64,000 nt of DNA from Blastococcus sp. URHD0036. Lineage in GTDB: Bacteria; Actinomycetota; Actinomycetes; Mycobacteriales; Geodermatophilaceae. Made by a program: the position numbers and the translations under genes. The stretch's first letter is position 1; each line of letters begins with the position of its first letter. The notes beneath the pieces were generated by a model. It was not told where the DNA came from, searched no databases, and saw nothing but the letters and a program-made list of their open reading frames with translations. Positions 25,699 through 33,558 of this stretch are shown here, piece by piece. The stretch is from assembly GCF_000701365.1 (NCBI RefSeq), contig NZ_JNIK01000006.1:108836-172835 (forward strand). The letters run 5' to 3'.

Positions 25699-26282
25699 CG
25701 GCTGATCCCGTGCAGCAGCAGCGCGGCGAGCTCCCGGTAGGCGGCGGCGTCGCTCAGGCCGGTGGCCCGGCCGGTCTCGCCGCGACCGATGCGGAACATC
25801 AGCGTGGTGACGGTGTCGGCGACCAGCGCCGGGTGCGCACGCCGGAACCGGCCGGCGGCCACGCCCTCGTCGACCAGCTCGCGGACCCGCTCGGCGGCGA
25901 GCGCGGTGTGCCGCTCGTACACCGCGCGGGCCGGCTCGAAGCGGTCGAGATCGCGGTGGAACGCCGGGCCGGCCGGCGCCAGCTCGCGCGCGACGGCGGC
26001 GAGGTAGGCGGTCACCCGGAGCGCCGGGTCGTCCTCGTCGACCGCCGAGGCCTCCACGGCGGCGGCGGCCCGGCGGAAGAAGTGGCGGACCACCCGCGCG
26101 GCGAGCTGCTCCTTGCTCCCGGCCAGCGCGTAGAGGGTGCTCTTGGAGCAGTGCAGCCGGTCGGCCAGCTCGTCGAGCGTGAAGCCGGCGAAGCCCTCGG
26201 CCAGGAAGAGCTCCTCGAGCTGGTCGAGCAGCTGGGCCTGCCGCGCGGTGAGCACCCGCTCGCCCGTCGCCTCCAGCGACAT
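25695..26282 (-). CDS. TetR family regulator divergent from acyl-CoA dehydrogenase
   Basis: 195 residues. The helix-turn-helix FTLDELADRLHCSKSTLYAL (about 33–52) is clear, with a helical C-terminal ligand domain resembling the TetR_C group with long N-terminal arms. ATG 26282. The intergenic inverted repeat (26328–26355) is the likely operator. It first drives a coupled GNAT and DUF3224 gene and faces a divergent acyl-CoA dehydrogenase, so it probably controls both sides. Confidence 0.9.
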   Translation of the reverse strand: MSLEATGERVLTARQAQLLDQLEELFLAEGFAGFTLDELADRLHCSKSTLYALAGSKEQLAARVVRHFFRRAAAAVEASAVDEDDPALRVTAYLAAVARELAPAGPAFHRDLDRFEPARAVYERHTALAAERVRELVDEGVAAGRFRRAHPALVADTVTTLMFRIGRGETGRATGLSDAAAYRELAALLLHGISR

Positions 26283-26327
26283 CGTCACCTCCTGACTCGG
26301 CGGGCCAGCATCCCCCAGGACGACGAA

Positions 26328-26355
26328 CAGTACGGAGGTACCGTTCTCCGTACTG
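26328..26355. promoter_or_regulatory. TetR operator candidate (perfect 10-bp inverted repeat)
   Basis: CAGTACGGAG and CTCCGTACTG flank the 8-bp centre GTACCGTT. It lies 45 bp upstream of the TetR start and 23 bp upstream of the dehydrogenase GTG, where binding would block both divergent promoters. Confidence 0.7.
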
Positions 26356-26378
26356 CTCCCTTCTGGAACGAGGACCCC

Positions 26379-27545
26379 GTGCCCGTCGTCGACCGCGAGC
26401 TGCCCACCCCGGAGGCGGCCGACCTGATCGCCCTCACCCGCGAGATCGCCGACGGCGAGCTGGCCCCGAAGGCTGCGGCGTACGAGCGGGAGGAGCGCTT
26501 CCCGCGCGAGGTGTTCACGCTGCTCGGGGAGGCCGGGCTGCTCGGCCTGCCCTTCGGTGAGGACGTCGGCGGCGGGAGCCAGCCCTACGCGGTGTACCTG
26601 CAGGTCGTCGAGGAGCTGGCCGCCCGCTGGGCCAGCGTCGCGCTCGGCGTCAGCGTGCACACGCTGGCCTGCTTCCCGGTCGACCGCTTCGGCACCGACT
26701 CGCAGCGCCGCGAGTGGCTGCCGGAGATGCTCGGCGGCCGGCTGCTCGGCGCCTACTGCCTCTCCGAGGCGCACGCCGGGTCCGATCCCGCGGCGATGCG
26801 GGCGTCGGCGAAGGCCGACGGCGACGGATGGACGGCGACGGGCGAGAAGGCCTGGGTCACCCACGGCGGGCAGGCGGACTTCTACTCGACGTTCCTGCGG
26901 ACCCCGGACGACGGCGAGCGGGCGATCTCCTGCTTCCACCTCACCCCGGACCTCGCCGGGTTCAGCGCCGCGCCACCGGAGCAGAAGATGGGCCTGACCG
27001 GCTCCACCACCGCGGCGATCCGGCTGGACGACGTCCCCGTCCCGGCCGACCGGCTGGTCGGCGATCGCGGCCGCGGGCTGGGCATCGCCCTCGCGGCGCT
27101 GGACTCCGGCCGGCTCGGCGTCAGCGCCGTCTCCGTGGGCCTGGCCCAGTCCGCGCTCGACCTCGCCGTCTCCTACGCGTGCGAGCGGGAGGCCTTCGGC
27201 AAGCGGATCGTCGACCACCAGGGCGTCGCCTTCCTGCTGGCCGACATGGCCGCCGCGGTGGAGTCCGCCCGCGCCACCTACCTGGCCGCTGCCCGCCGCA
27301 AGGACGCCGGCAAGGACTACGCGCGGCAGGCGAGCATCGCCAAGCTCGTCGCCACGGATGCGGCCATGAAGGTGACCACGGACGCGGTCCAGGTGCTGGG
27401 CGGTGCCGGCTACACCCGCGACCACCCGGCCGAGCGGTACATGCGCGAGGCGAAGGTCATGCAGATCTTCGAGGGCACGAACCAGATCCAGCGGATGGTC
27501 ATCGGCCGGTCCCTGGCCCGCGAGGCGGCGCCGGCCGCCGGCTGA
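26379..27545 (+). CDS. Acyl-CoA dehydrogenase
   Basis: 388 residues, the usual length. The signature AYCLSEAHAGSDPAAMR and the FAD motif EKAWVTHGGQADFY are in place. The catalytic Glu is in QIFEGTNQIQRMVIGR, and the final domain has EAFGKRIVDHQGV. It oxidises an acyl-CoA to the 2-enoyl-CoA, passing electrons to ETF. Closest in pattern to short/branched-chain dehydrogenases; substrate not assignable. GTG 26379 follows a GAGGA ribosome site. Expression is probably derepressed by the divergent TetR when its acyl ligand is present. Confidence 0.92.
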   Translation: MPVVDRELPTPEAADLIALTREIADGELAPKAAAYEREERFPREVFTLLGEAGLLGLPFGEDVGGGSQPYAVYLQVVEELAARWASVALGVSVHTLACFPVDRFGTDSQRREWLPEMLGGRLLGAYCLSEAHAGSDPAAMRASAKADGDGWTATGEKAWVTHGGQADFYSTFLRTPDDGERAISCFHLTPDLAGFSAAPPEQKMGLTGSTTAAIRLDDVPVPADRLVGDRGRGLGIALAALDSGRLGVSAVSVGLAQSALDLAVSYACEREAFGKRIVDHQGVAFLLADMAAAVESARATYLAAARRKDAGKDYARQASIAKLVATDAAMKVTTDAVQVLGGAGYTRDHPAERYMREAKVMQIFEGTNQIQRMVIGRSLAREAAPAAG

Positions 27546-27638
27546 GCCCCGCCACCGGCGCAGGACCGCCGTTCCGCACCCCGGATCCGTGACGTCCGTC
27601 AGTGGTGGGACGGCGATCGCGGCCGCCACACTGGTCAC

Positions 27639-28148
27639 ATGCCCGAGCCGCACCTCCGCGCCGCCGACGCCGACCGCACCGCCGTGGCGGAGCTGCTCGG
27701 CCAGCACATGGCCGCCGGGCGCCTGACGGTCGCCGAGTACGAGGAGCGGCTGGCCCGCGCCTACGCCTCACGCACCTACGGCGACCTCGACGAGCTGACC
27801 ACCGACCTCCCCCCGCTGCAGCCGGCCCGGCCCGCCACTCCCCCGGCGCCGGTCCCGTCCCGCGCGGCCGCGTACCGCGCCGGCGTCTGCGGACCCTGGG
27901 CGGCCGCGCACGGCGCCGGGGGCTGGGGCTGGGCGGCGTGGGGTGGCAGCCGCGCCGCCGCGTGGGGCAGCTGGCTGTCCACGGCCGTGATCGTCGTCGG
28001 CATCTGGCTGGTCACCTCGCTGGCGTCCACCGACTGGATCTACCCCTGGCCGATCTGGGTGATCGGCCCGTGGGGCGTCGTGCTGCTCGCCCAGACCCTC
28101 ACCGAGGGGCGCGGCGACCGGGACCGCGAGCGCCGGCTGCACTCCTGA
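27639..28148 (+). CDS. DUF1707 domain membrane protein
   Basis: 169 residues. The N-terminal DUF1707/SHOCT-like motif covers about 5–60 (LRAADADRTAVAELLGQH…GRLTVAEYEERLARAY). Two hydrophobic helices near 125–160 (WLSTAVIVVGIWLVTSLA; PIWVIGPWGVVLLAQTL) form a 2TM unit. The function is unknown; DUF1707 is often the N-terminal part of actinobacterial membrane proteins. A CACACT element ends six bases before the ATG, so the message may be leaderless. Confidence 0.85.
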   Translation: MPEPHLRAADADRTAVAELLGQHMAAGRLTVAEYEERLARAYASRTYGDLDELTTDLPPLQPARPATPPAPVPSRAAAYRAGVCGPWAAAHGAGGWGWAAWGGSRAAAWGSWLSTAVIVVGIWLVTSLASTDWIYPWPIWVIGPWGVVLLAQTLTEGRGDRDRERRLHS

Positions 28149-28191
28149 GGAGGTCGCCTGCGCGCCGCGTGCGGGCGGCCCGTCGCGTCCC

Positions 28192-28197
28192 TAGGCT
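28192..28197 (+). promoter_or_regulatory. −10 element of the first universal stress gene (leaderless)
   Basis: TAGGCT ends six bases before the ATG at 28204, the spacing expected when transcription starts at the A of ATG. No ribosome site lies between. No clear −35 hexamer is visible. Confidence 0.45.
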
Positions 28198-28203
28198 CCG
28201 GCC

Positions 28204-28599
28204 ATGACCGTGGTCGTCGGCTACGTCCCGGGCCCGGGCGGGGAGGCGGCGCTGGAGACGGCGCTCGCCGAGGCCGACCGGCGCCGGGAGTCGCTGCTGG
28301 TGGTGAACGTGGGCCTGCCGGACGCGGCGAACGACCCCCGGTTCCTCGACGAGGGGGAGCGGGTGCGGCTGGCCGACCGGCTGCTGTTCGCCGGCGCCGC
28401 CTTCGAGATCGAGCAGCTGGTGCGGGGCCGCGACGCCGCCGAGGAGCTCGTCGAGGCCGCCGCGCGGGTGCGGGCGAGCGTGATCGTCATCGGCATGCGC
28501 CGCCGGACGCCGACCGGGAAGCTGCTGTTCGGCAGCCAGGCCCAGCGCGTGCTGCTGGACGCCGACTGCCCCGTGCTGGCGGTGAAGGCACCGCACTGA
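28204..28599 (+). CDS. Universal stress protein (tandem copy 1)
   Basis: 131 residues, a single UspA domain. The ATP-type motif appears as GMRRRTPTGKLLFGSQAQRVLLDADCPVLAV (G-2x-G-9x-G-S/T-like). The first residues TVVVGYVPG form strand 1. It is a cytosolic small stress protein, function unspecific. The next gene is a close paralogue of the same length (shared PTGKLLFGSQAQR). Probably leaderless from the −10 element at 28192–28197. Confidence 0.9.
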   Translation: MTVVVGYVPGPGGEAALETALAEADRRRESLLVVNVGLPDAANDPRFLDEGERVRLADRLLFAGAAFEIEQLVRGRDAAEELVEAAARVRASVIVIGMRRRTPTGKLLFGSQAQRVLLDADCPVLAVKAPH

Positions 28600-28656
28600 C
28601 CGCGCGGGCGCCCCGCCGCGGGGTGGTCGTCGGGCCCGGGTGACGCAGGTCATCCC

Positions 28657-28662
28657 TATGCT
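28657..28662 (+). promoter_or_regulatory. −10 element of the second universal stress gene (leaderless)
   Basis: TATGCT ends seven bases before the ATG at 28670. No ribosome site lies in the gap. The spacing mirrors that of the paralogue. Confidence 0.45.
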
Positions 28663-28669
28663 GCGCCGC

Positions 28670-29065
28670 ATGACCGTCGTCGTCGGCTACACGCCGAGTG
28701 CTGAAGGACAGGCCGCCCTGGACGCGGCCCTCGAGGAGGCCGGCCGCCGGGGGGAGTCCCTCCACGTGGTGAACGTCGGCCAGAGCAACGCGAGCAACGA
28801 CCCCAAGTTCCTCGACGAGGGCGAGGTCGAGCGCCTGCGCGCCCGGCTGACCGCCACGGGAACTGCGTTCGAGATCGAGCAGCTCGTCCGCGGCCGCGAC
28901 GCCGCCGAGGAGGTCGTGGACGCCGCCGAACGGGCGGGCGCCAGCCTCGTCGTCATCGGCATGCGCCGCCGGTCGCCGACCGGGAAGCTGCTGTTCGGCA
29001 GCCAGGCCCAGCGGATCCTGCTCGACGCCGACTGCCCGGTGCTGGCGGTCAAGGCCACCCGCTGA
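28670..29065 (+). CDS. Universal stress protein (tandem copy 2)
   Basis: 131 residues, paralogue of the gene at 28204–28599. It shares the start (TVVVGY), FEIEQLVRGRDAAEE and the PTGKLLFGSQAQR nucleotide-binding block. The ATG at 28670 is chosen because it aligns with the paralogue; upstream in-frame starts at 28640 would add ten residues. A hairpin at 29086 ends the transcript ahead of the convergent tRNA-Leu gene. Confidence 0.9.
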   Translation: MTVVVGYTPSAEGQAALDAALEEAGRRGESLHVVNVGQSNASNDPKFLDEGEVERLRARLTATGTAFEIEQLVRGRDAAEEVVDAAERAGASLVVIGMRRRSPTGKLLFGSQAQRILLDADCPVLAVKATR

Positions 29066-29085
29066 CCTCTCCCCACCCCGCAACG

Positions 29086-29123
29086 ACGGAGGAGCCGGCC
29101 CCCGAGGGGACCGGCTCCTCCGT
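29086..29123. terminator. Hairpin between universal stress gene and tRNA-Leu
   Basis: Arms ACGGAGGAGCCGG and CCGGCTCCTCCGT (13 bp) flank a 12-nt loop that can pair further (CCCC/GGGG). It lies 21 bp after the stress-protein stop and five bases from the tRNA-Leu 3' end, so it can serve both. Confidence 0.75.
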
Positions 29124-29128
29124 GCTGG

Positions 29129-29211
29129 TGGGCAAGGGGGGAGTTGAACCCCCACGTCCTTTCGGACACACGGACCTGAACCGTGCGCGTCTGCCATTCC
29201 GCCACTTGCCC
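29129..29211 (-). tRNA. tRNA-Leu (anticodon CAG)
   Basis: An 83-nt cloverleaf with acceptor GGGCAAG/CTTGCCC, anticodon loop TTCAGGT read as CAG, a long variable arm (TGTCCGAAAGGACG) typical of type II Leu tRNA, T-arm GGGGGTTCAACTCCCCC and discriminator A. CCA is not encoded. Confidence 0.96.
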
Positions 29212-29223
29212 GGACGCCCGACG

Positions 29224-29229
29224 AGATTA
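29224..29229 (-). promoter_or_regulatory. −10 element of tRNA-Leu
   Basis: TAATCT on the minus strand, 12 bases before the mature 5' end, giving a start about five bases ahead of the tRNA. No clear −35 hexamer. Confidence 0.45.
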
Positions 29230-29378
29230 GCAGCCACCGCAGGCGGTCCCGGGAGGGGGTCGGACTCCTGCGGACAGGTCCGGGGAGTCGCGGTCCACTG
29301 CCCGGTCCGGGCGGCGGTGCCCGGCTACGATCACGGGTGGACCGGACGTCGGCGCCGAACGAGCCTGGAGGAGCGACT

Positions 29379-30200
29379 GTGGGTGTGCTGCAGCGCTTCG
29401 AGCGTCGGCTGGAGGGCATGGTCGGACTGGCCTTCGCCCGGCTCTTCAAGGGCAAGGTCCACCCCGCCGAGATCGCCAAGGCGCTGACCCGCGAGGCCGA
29501 TGAGCAGCGCTCGGTGCTCGGCGAGGGGCGGGTGCTGGCACCCAACGTCTACGACGTGCGGCTGGGCCGCGCCGACTTCGACAACCTCGCCGAGTGGTCC
29601 GCGCAGCTGGCCGCCGAGCTGGCCGACATGGTCGCCGAGCACATCGCCGGCGAGGGCTACCAGCTGTTCGGCGACGTGCAGGTCCGCCTCGAGCTCGACG
29701 AGTCGCTGCCGACCGGGGTCTTCGAGGTCGGCTCGCACGTCGCCGACCCGGCCCGTCCCGGCTCGCGCGCGGACGCCGTCGGGGTCGCACCGGCCGTCCC
29801 GCCGGGCGCGGAGGGCGTTCCCCCGCTGCCGCCGCTGCGTGCGCGGATGGCCACCGACACCGGTCGCCAGCAGCCGTCGTCGGTCGTGGGCCGGGCCGGC
29901 TCCAACCCCGGCGTCACCCACGTGCTGATGGTCGACGGCCCGGGCACCCGGCACGAGCTGACCACCGGCCGCAACGTCATCGGCCGCGGCACCGACGCCG
30001 ACATCCGGCTGCCCGACACCGGCGTCAGCCGCAAGCACGTCGACGTCGTCCTCGACTCGGGCACCGCGTTCGTCGAGGACCTCGGCTCCACCAACGGCAC
30101 CCTGGTCAACGGCCGCCGGGTCACCCGTCAGGCGCTGGCCGACGGCGACGTGATCCGCATCGGCCACTCCGTCCTGGTCTACCGCCAGGAGGGCGCGTGA
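29379..30200 (+). CDS. fhaA: FhaA: DUF3662 and FHA domain protein
   Basis: 273 residues. The N-terminal DUF3662 domain (about 1–120) begins GVLQRFERRLEGMVGLAFARLFKG and is followed by a Pro/Ala linker and a C-terminal FHA domain (about 185–270) with GRNVIGRGTDADIRLPDTGVSRKH and DLGSTNGTLVNG. The Arg/Ser/Asn residues that read phosphothreonine are present. In mycobacteria FhaA binds phosphorylated MviN/PknB to control peptidoglycan synthesis. GTG 29379 follows GGAGGAG. It is first in the seven-gene operon to pknB; a TACGAT −10-like element lies at 29326–29331. Confidence 0.94.
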   Translation: MGVLQRFERRLEGMVGLAFARLFKGKVHPAEIAKALTREADEQRSVLGEGRVLAPNVYDVRLGRADFDNLAEWSAQLAAELADMVAEHIAGEGYQLFGDVQVRLELDESLPTGVFEVGSHVADPARPGSRADAVGVAPAVPPGAEGVPPLPPLRARMATDTGRQQPSSVVGRAGSNPGVTHVLMVDGPGTRHELTTGRNVIGRGTDADIRLPDTGVSRKHVDVVLDSGTAFVEDLGSTNGTLVNGRRVTRQALADGDVIRIGHSVLVYRQEGA

Positions 30201-30240
30201 GCGGGCAGGGCTGCCCGTGCGCCTCCGGGGTGGCGACGCC

Positions 30241-30702
30241 GTGACGGCCGAGATCGTCCTGCAGATCTTCCGTTTCGGCTTCCTGCTGCTGCTCTGGCTC
30301 TTCATCTTCGCCGCGTTCCGCGTCGTCCGCGCCGACCTCTTCGGGGGGCGGGTCGGCCGGGTGGCCGCCGTCCCGCCGCGCGCGGCCGCGGCCGGCAAGC
30401 GCAAGAACAAGGGGCCCCGGACACTGGTGGTGACCGCAGGGCCGCTGGCCGGTACGAGGATCACCCTCGGCGAGCAGCCGATCCTGATCGGGCGGGCAGA
30501 CGACTCCACCCTCGTGCTGACCGACGACTTCGCCAGTTCCCGGCACGCCCGGCTGACCAACAGGGGTGGCCAGTGGTACGTCGAGGACCTGGGCTCGACC
30601 AACGGCACGTTCCTGGACCAGCAGCGGGTGCAGGGACCGCTGCTCGTGGCCCCCGGCCAGCCCATCCGGATCGGCCAGACGGCGCTGGAGCTGCGCTCAT
30701 GA
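30241..30702 (+). CDS. fhaB: FhaB/FipA: membrane-anchored FHA protein
   Basis: 153 residues, as in mycobacterial FhaB (155). One N-terminal transmembrane helix (FGFLLLLWLFIFAAFRV, about 10–30), a basic linker, then an FHA domain (about 75–150) with ILIGRADDSTLVLTDDFASSRHA and DLGSTNGTFLDQ. It binds PknA/PknB-phosphorylated partners at the septum. GTG 30241 is chosen to start just before the helix; GTG 30217 is an upstream option. Confidence 0.92.
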   Translation: MTAEIVLQIFRFGFLLLLWLFIFAAFRVVRADLFGGRVGRVAAVPPRAAAAGKRKNKGPRTLVVTAGPLAGTRITLGEQPILIGRADDSTLVLTDDFASSRHARLTNRGGQWYVEDLGSTNGTFLDQQRVQGPLLVAPGQPIRIGQTALELRS

Positions 30703-30724
30703 GCACCGACGGGAGCCCGCTCCG

Positions 30725-32125
30725 ATGACCCTCGCGCTGCGCTACGCGGCCCGGTCCGACCGCGGCCTGGTCCGCGGGAACAACCAGGACTCCGTCTACG
30801 CCGGGCCGCGGCTGCTCGCCGTCGCCGACGGCATGGGGGGGCACGCCGCCGGTGACGTCGCCAGCAAGGTGGTCATCGCGGCGCTGGAGCACCTGGACGA
30901 GGACGCCCCGCCCAGCGACATGCTCGAGGCGATGCGGGCCGCGGTGTTCGACGGCAGCGAGCACCTGCGCGAGGTGATCCGGGAGTCCCCGCAGCTGGAG
31001 GGCATGGGGACCACGCTCACCGCCATCCTGTTCGCCGGTGGCCGGCTCGCGCTCTGCCACGTCGGCGACTCCCGCGCCTACCTGCTGCGCGACGGTGAGC
31101 TGTCGCAGATCACCCACGACGACACCTTCGTGCAGACCCTGATCGACGACGGCCGGATCACGCAGGAGGAGGCCAACCACCACCCGCAGCGCTCGCTGCT
31201 GCTGCGGGCGCTGAACGGCCAGGACGTCGATCCCGAGCTCTCCATGCGCGAGGCGCGCGCCGGGGACCGCTACCTGCTGTGCTCCGACGGGCTGTCCGGC
31301 GTGGTCAGCGAGGAGACGATCGCGACCACCCTCGCCGACCCGGACCCGCAGTCGTGCGCCGACCGGCTCATCGAGCTGGCCCTGCGCAGCGGCGGCCCGG
31401 ACAACATCACCGTGATCGTCGCCGACGTCATCGAGGACGACGGCTCGGGCATGCTCACCGAGCCCGTGGTGGACGGCGCCGCGGGGGCGAACGTCGGCCA
31501 GCGGGCCGTCGACCCCGGGTCGGCCGCCGGCCGCGCCGCCCTGCACGACCCGCCGGCTGCCCCGCCGCCCGCGACCCCGATGGCCAGCGCCCCGCCGCCG
31601 GACCGCCGTCGCACCCGGCGCCGCTGGTGGTTCGCCCTGGCCGCGCTGGTCGTCCTGGTCGGCGCCGGGATCGGCGCCTACGCGTGGGTGTTCGACCACT
31701 GGTTCGTCGGGGTGGACGAGGAGACCGACACGGTCACCGTCTACCGGGGGATCAACGCCTCCGTGCTCGGTGTGGACCTCTACCGCGAGGAGACCGGCAC
31801 CGACGTCGCCGTCGAGGACCTCAGCTCCGACGTCCGGAGCAAGGTGACCGATGGGATCGCCGTCGACGACCGCGCGTCCGCGCAGGACCGCGTGGACATG
31901 CTGCGGGAGCAGTCGCTGCCGCGGTGCGAGGAGGAGCCGGCCCCGGCCACGTCGACCCCGACGCCGACGCCGGAACCGTCTCCGCTCGTCCCGCCCGGCC
32001 TCCCCTCCTCTCCGCCGGCGGTGGGCTCGCCCTCGGAGACCAGCACCACGGGCACGACCGCGCCCCCCTCGAGCGAGTCCACCTCCTCGTCCGGCACGGG
32101 ACGGGACTGCCGGGAGGCGGAGTGA
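30725..32125 (+). CDS. pstP: PstP: PP2C-type protein phosphatase
   Basis: 466 residues. The catalytic domain (about 1–240) holds the metal motifs RGNNQDS, ADGMGGHAAGD, GDSRAYLL, SDGLSG and GGPDNITV. A Pro-rich linker, one transmembrane helix (about 300–322) and an extracellular tail with Thr/Pro/Ser repeats complete it. PstP removes phosphate from PknA, PknB and their targets. ATG 30725. The stop overlaps the rodA ATG by one base (TGATG). Confidence 0.95.
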   Translation: MTLALRYAARSDRGLVRGNNQDSVYAGPRLLAVADGMGGHAAGDVASKVVIAALEHLDEDAPPSDMLEAMRAAVFDGSEHLREVIRESPQLEGMGTTLTAILFAGGRLALCHVGDSRAYLLRDGELSQITHDDTFVQTLIDDGRITQEEANHHPQRSLLLRALNGQDVDPELSMREARAGDRYLLCSDGLSGVVSEETIATTLADPDPQSCADRLIELALRSGGPDNITVIVADVIEDDGSGMLTEPVVDGAAGANVGQRAVDPGSAAGRAALHDPPAAPPPATPMASAPPPDRRRTRRRWWFALAALVVLVGAGIGAYAWVFDHWFVGVDEETDTVTVYRGINASVLGVDLYREETGTDVAVEDLSSDVRSKVTDGIAVDDRASAQDRVDMLREQSLPRCEEEPAPATSTPTPTPEPSPLVPPGLPSSPPAVGSPSETSTTGTTAPPSSESTSSSGTGRDCREAE

Positions 32126-33558
32126 TGGCGGGCGCGGCCACCGACGCGGCGTCGGCAGGCGCACCCGGTACGGCGGCGGCCGCACCGACCCGGCGCGGCA
32201 CCGAGCTGCTGATGCTCGCCTTCGCCGTCGTCATCACGCTGGCGGCCCAGTGCGTCGTCGACATCACCCTGACCGGGTCGCTGCGCCCGGAGCTGGCCAC
32301 CTTCGGCGGCTGGTTCACCGCGCTGTGGGCGGTCATGCACCTCGCCGTCCGCCGGTTCGCCCCGTACGCCGATCCGCTGCTGCTGCCCGCGGTCGCGCTG
32401 CTCACCGGGCTGGGCCTGACGATGATCCACCGGCTGGACCTGGCCGGGGACCAGGTCGGTGCCGCGGCGACCCGCGAGGACGCCCCCGTCCAGCTGGTCT
32501 GGGCCACGCTCGGCGTCGGCCTCTTCGTGGCCGTGCTCGTGGTGGTGCGCGACCACCGGATGCTCTCGCGCTTCGCCTACACGCTGGCCCTCGTCGGTCT
32601 GGTCCTGCTGGCCCTGCCCGCGCTGCTGCCGGCGTCGATCTCGTCGGTCAACGGCGCGAAGATCTGGATCCGCCTGGCGGGCTTCAGCATCCAGCCCGGC
32701 GAGTTCGCCAAGATCTGCCTGGTCATCTTCTTCGCGGCCTACCTCGTGGACAAGCGCGACGTCCTCGCCCTGGCCAGCCGGCGGGTCATGGGCCTCGAGG
32801 TGCCCCGCGCCCGCGACCTCGGCCCGGTGGTCGTCGCCTGGCTGCTGTCGATCCTCGTGCTGGTCTTCGAGCGCGACCTGGGCAGCTCGCTGCTGCTGTT
32901 CGGGATCTTCGTGGTGATGCTCTACGTCGCCACCGAGCGGGCGAGCTGGCTGGTCATCGGCGTCCTGCTGTTCGGCGCCGGGGCCTCTCTCGCCTACAAG
33001 CTCTTCGGCCACGTGCAGGTGCGCGTGGACACGTGGCTCGACCCGTTCGCCTACCGGGACGGCGGCGGCTACCAGATGGTCCAGTCGCTGCTGGGCCTGG
33101 GCACCGGCGGCCTGTTCGGTGCCGGACTCGGCGGCGGGCGTCCCGACCAGGTGCCCGTGGCCAAGAGCGACTTCATCGCGGCCGCCATCGGTGAGGAGCT
33201 CGGGCTGTTCGGCCTGGTCGCCGTGATCGTGCTCTACCTCGTCCTCGTCGAGCGGGGGCTGCGCAGCTCGCTGATCGTCCGCGACGCCTTCGGCAAGCTG
33301 CTCGCCGCCGGCCTGTCCTTCGCCATCGCCTGGCAGGTGTTCGTCGTCCTCGGCGGCGTCACCGGCCTGCTGCCGCTCACCGGCCTGACCACGCCGTTCG
33401 TCGCCTACGGGGGTTCCTCGCTGGTCGCGAACTTCGCGCTGCTGGCGATCCTCGTGCGGATCAGCGACGCCGCCCGCCGGCCCGCCGCGCCGCCTCCGCC
33501 GCCCGGTCCGGCCCGCGTGGTGCTCGGCGACGCGCCCACCGAGGTGGTGCGCCCGTGA
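32125..33558 (+). CDS. rodA: RodA: FtsW/RodA/SpoVE (SEDS) peptidoglycan glycosyltransferase
   Basis: 477 residues with about ten transmembrane helices. The SEDS signature IQPGEFAKICLVIFFAAYL, ERDLGSSLLLFG and the C-terminal GVTGLLPLTGLTTPFVAYGGSS are present. RodA polymerises lipid II with a class B PBP, here PbpA, its neighbour, for lateral/septal wall growth. ATG 32125 shares its A with the pstP stop; the 3' end overlaps pbpA by four bases (GTGA). Confidence 0.95.
   Translation: MAGAATDAASAGAPGTAAAAPTRRGTELLMLAFAVVITLAAQCVVDITLTGSLRPELATFGGWFTALWAVMHLAVRRFAPYADPLLLPAVALLTGLGLTMIHRLDLAGDQVGAAATREDAPVQLVWATLGVGLFVAVLVVVRDHRMLSRFAYTLALVGLVLLALPALLPASISSVNGAKIWIRLAGFSIQPGEFAKICLVIFFAAYLVDKRDVLALASRRVMGLEVPRARDLGPVVVAWLLSILVLVFERDLGSSLLLFGIFVVMLYVATERASWLVIGVLLFGAGASLAYKLFGHVQVRVDTWLDPFAYRDGGGYQMVQSLLGLGTGGLFGAGLGGGRPDQVPVAKSDFIAAAIGEELGLFGLVAVIVLYLVLVERGLRSSLIVRDAFGKLLAAGLSFAIAWQVFVVLGGVTGLLPLTGLTTPFVAYGGSSLVANFALLAILVRISDAARRPAAPPPPPGPARVVLGDAPTEVVRP

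Noticed and set aside
28758..28772. CCACGTGG core in the second universal stress gene as a parS
   Set aside because: Only the 8-bp core matches; flanks (CT…TG) break the 14-bp palindrome.
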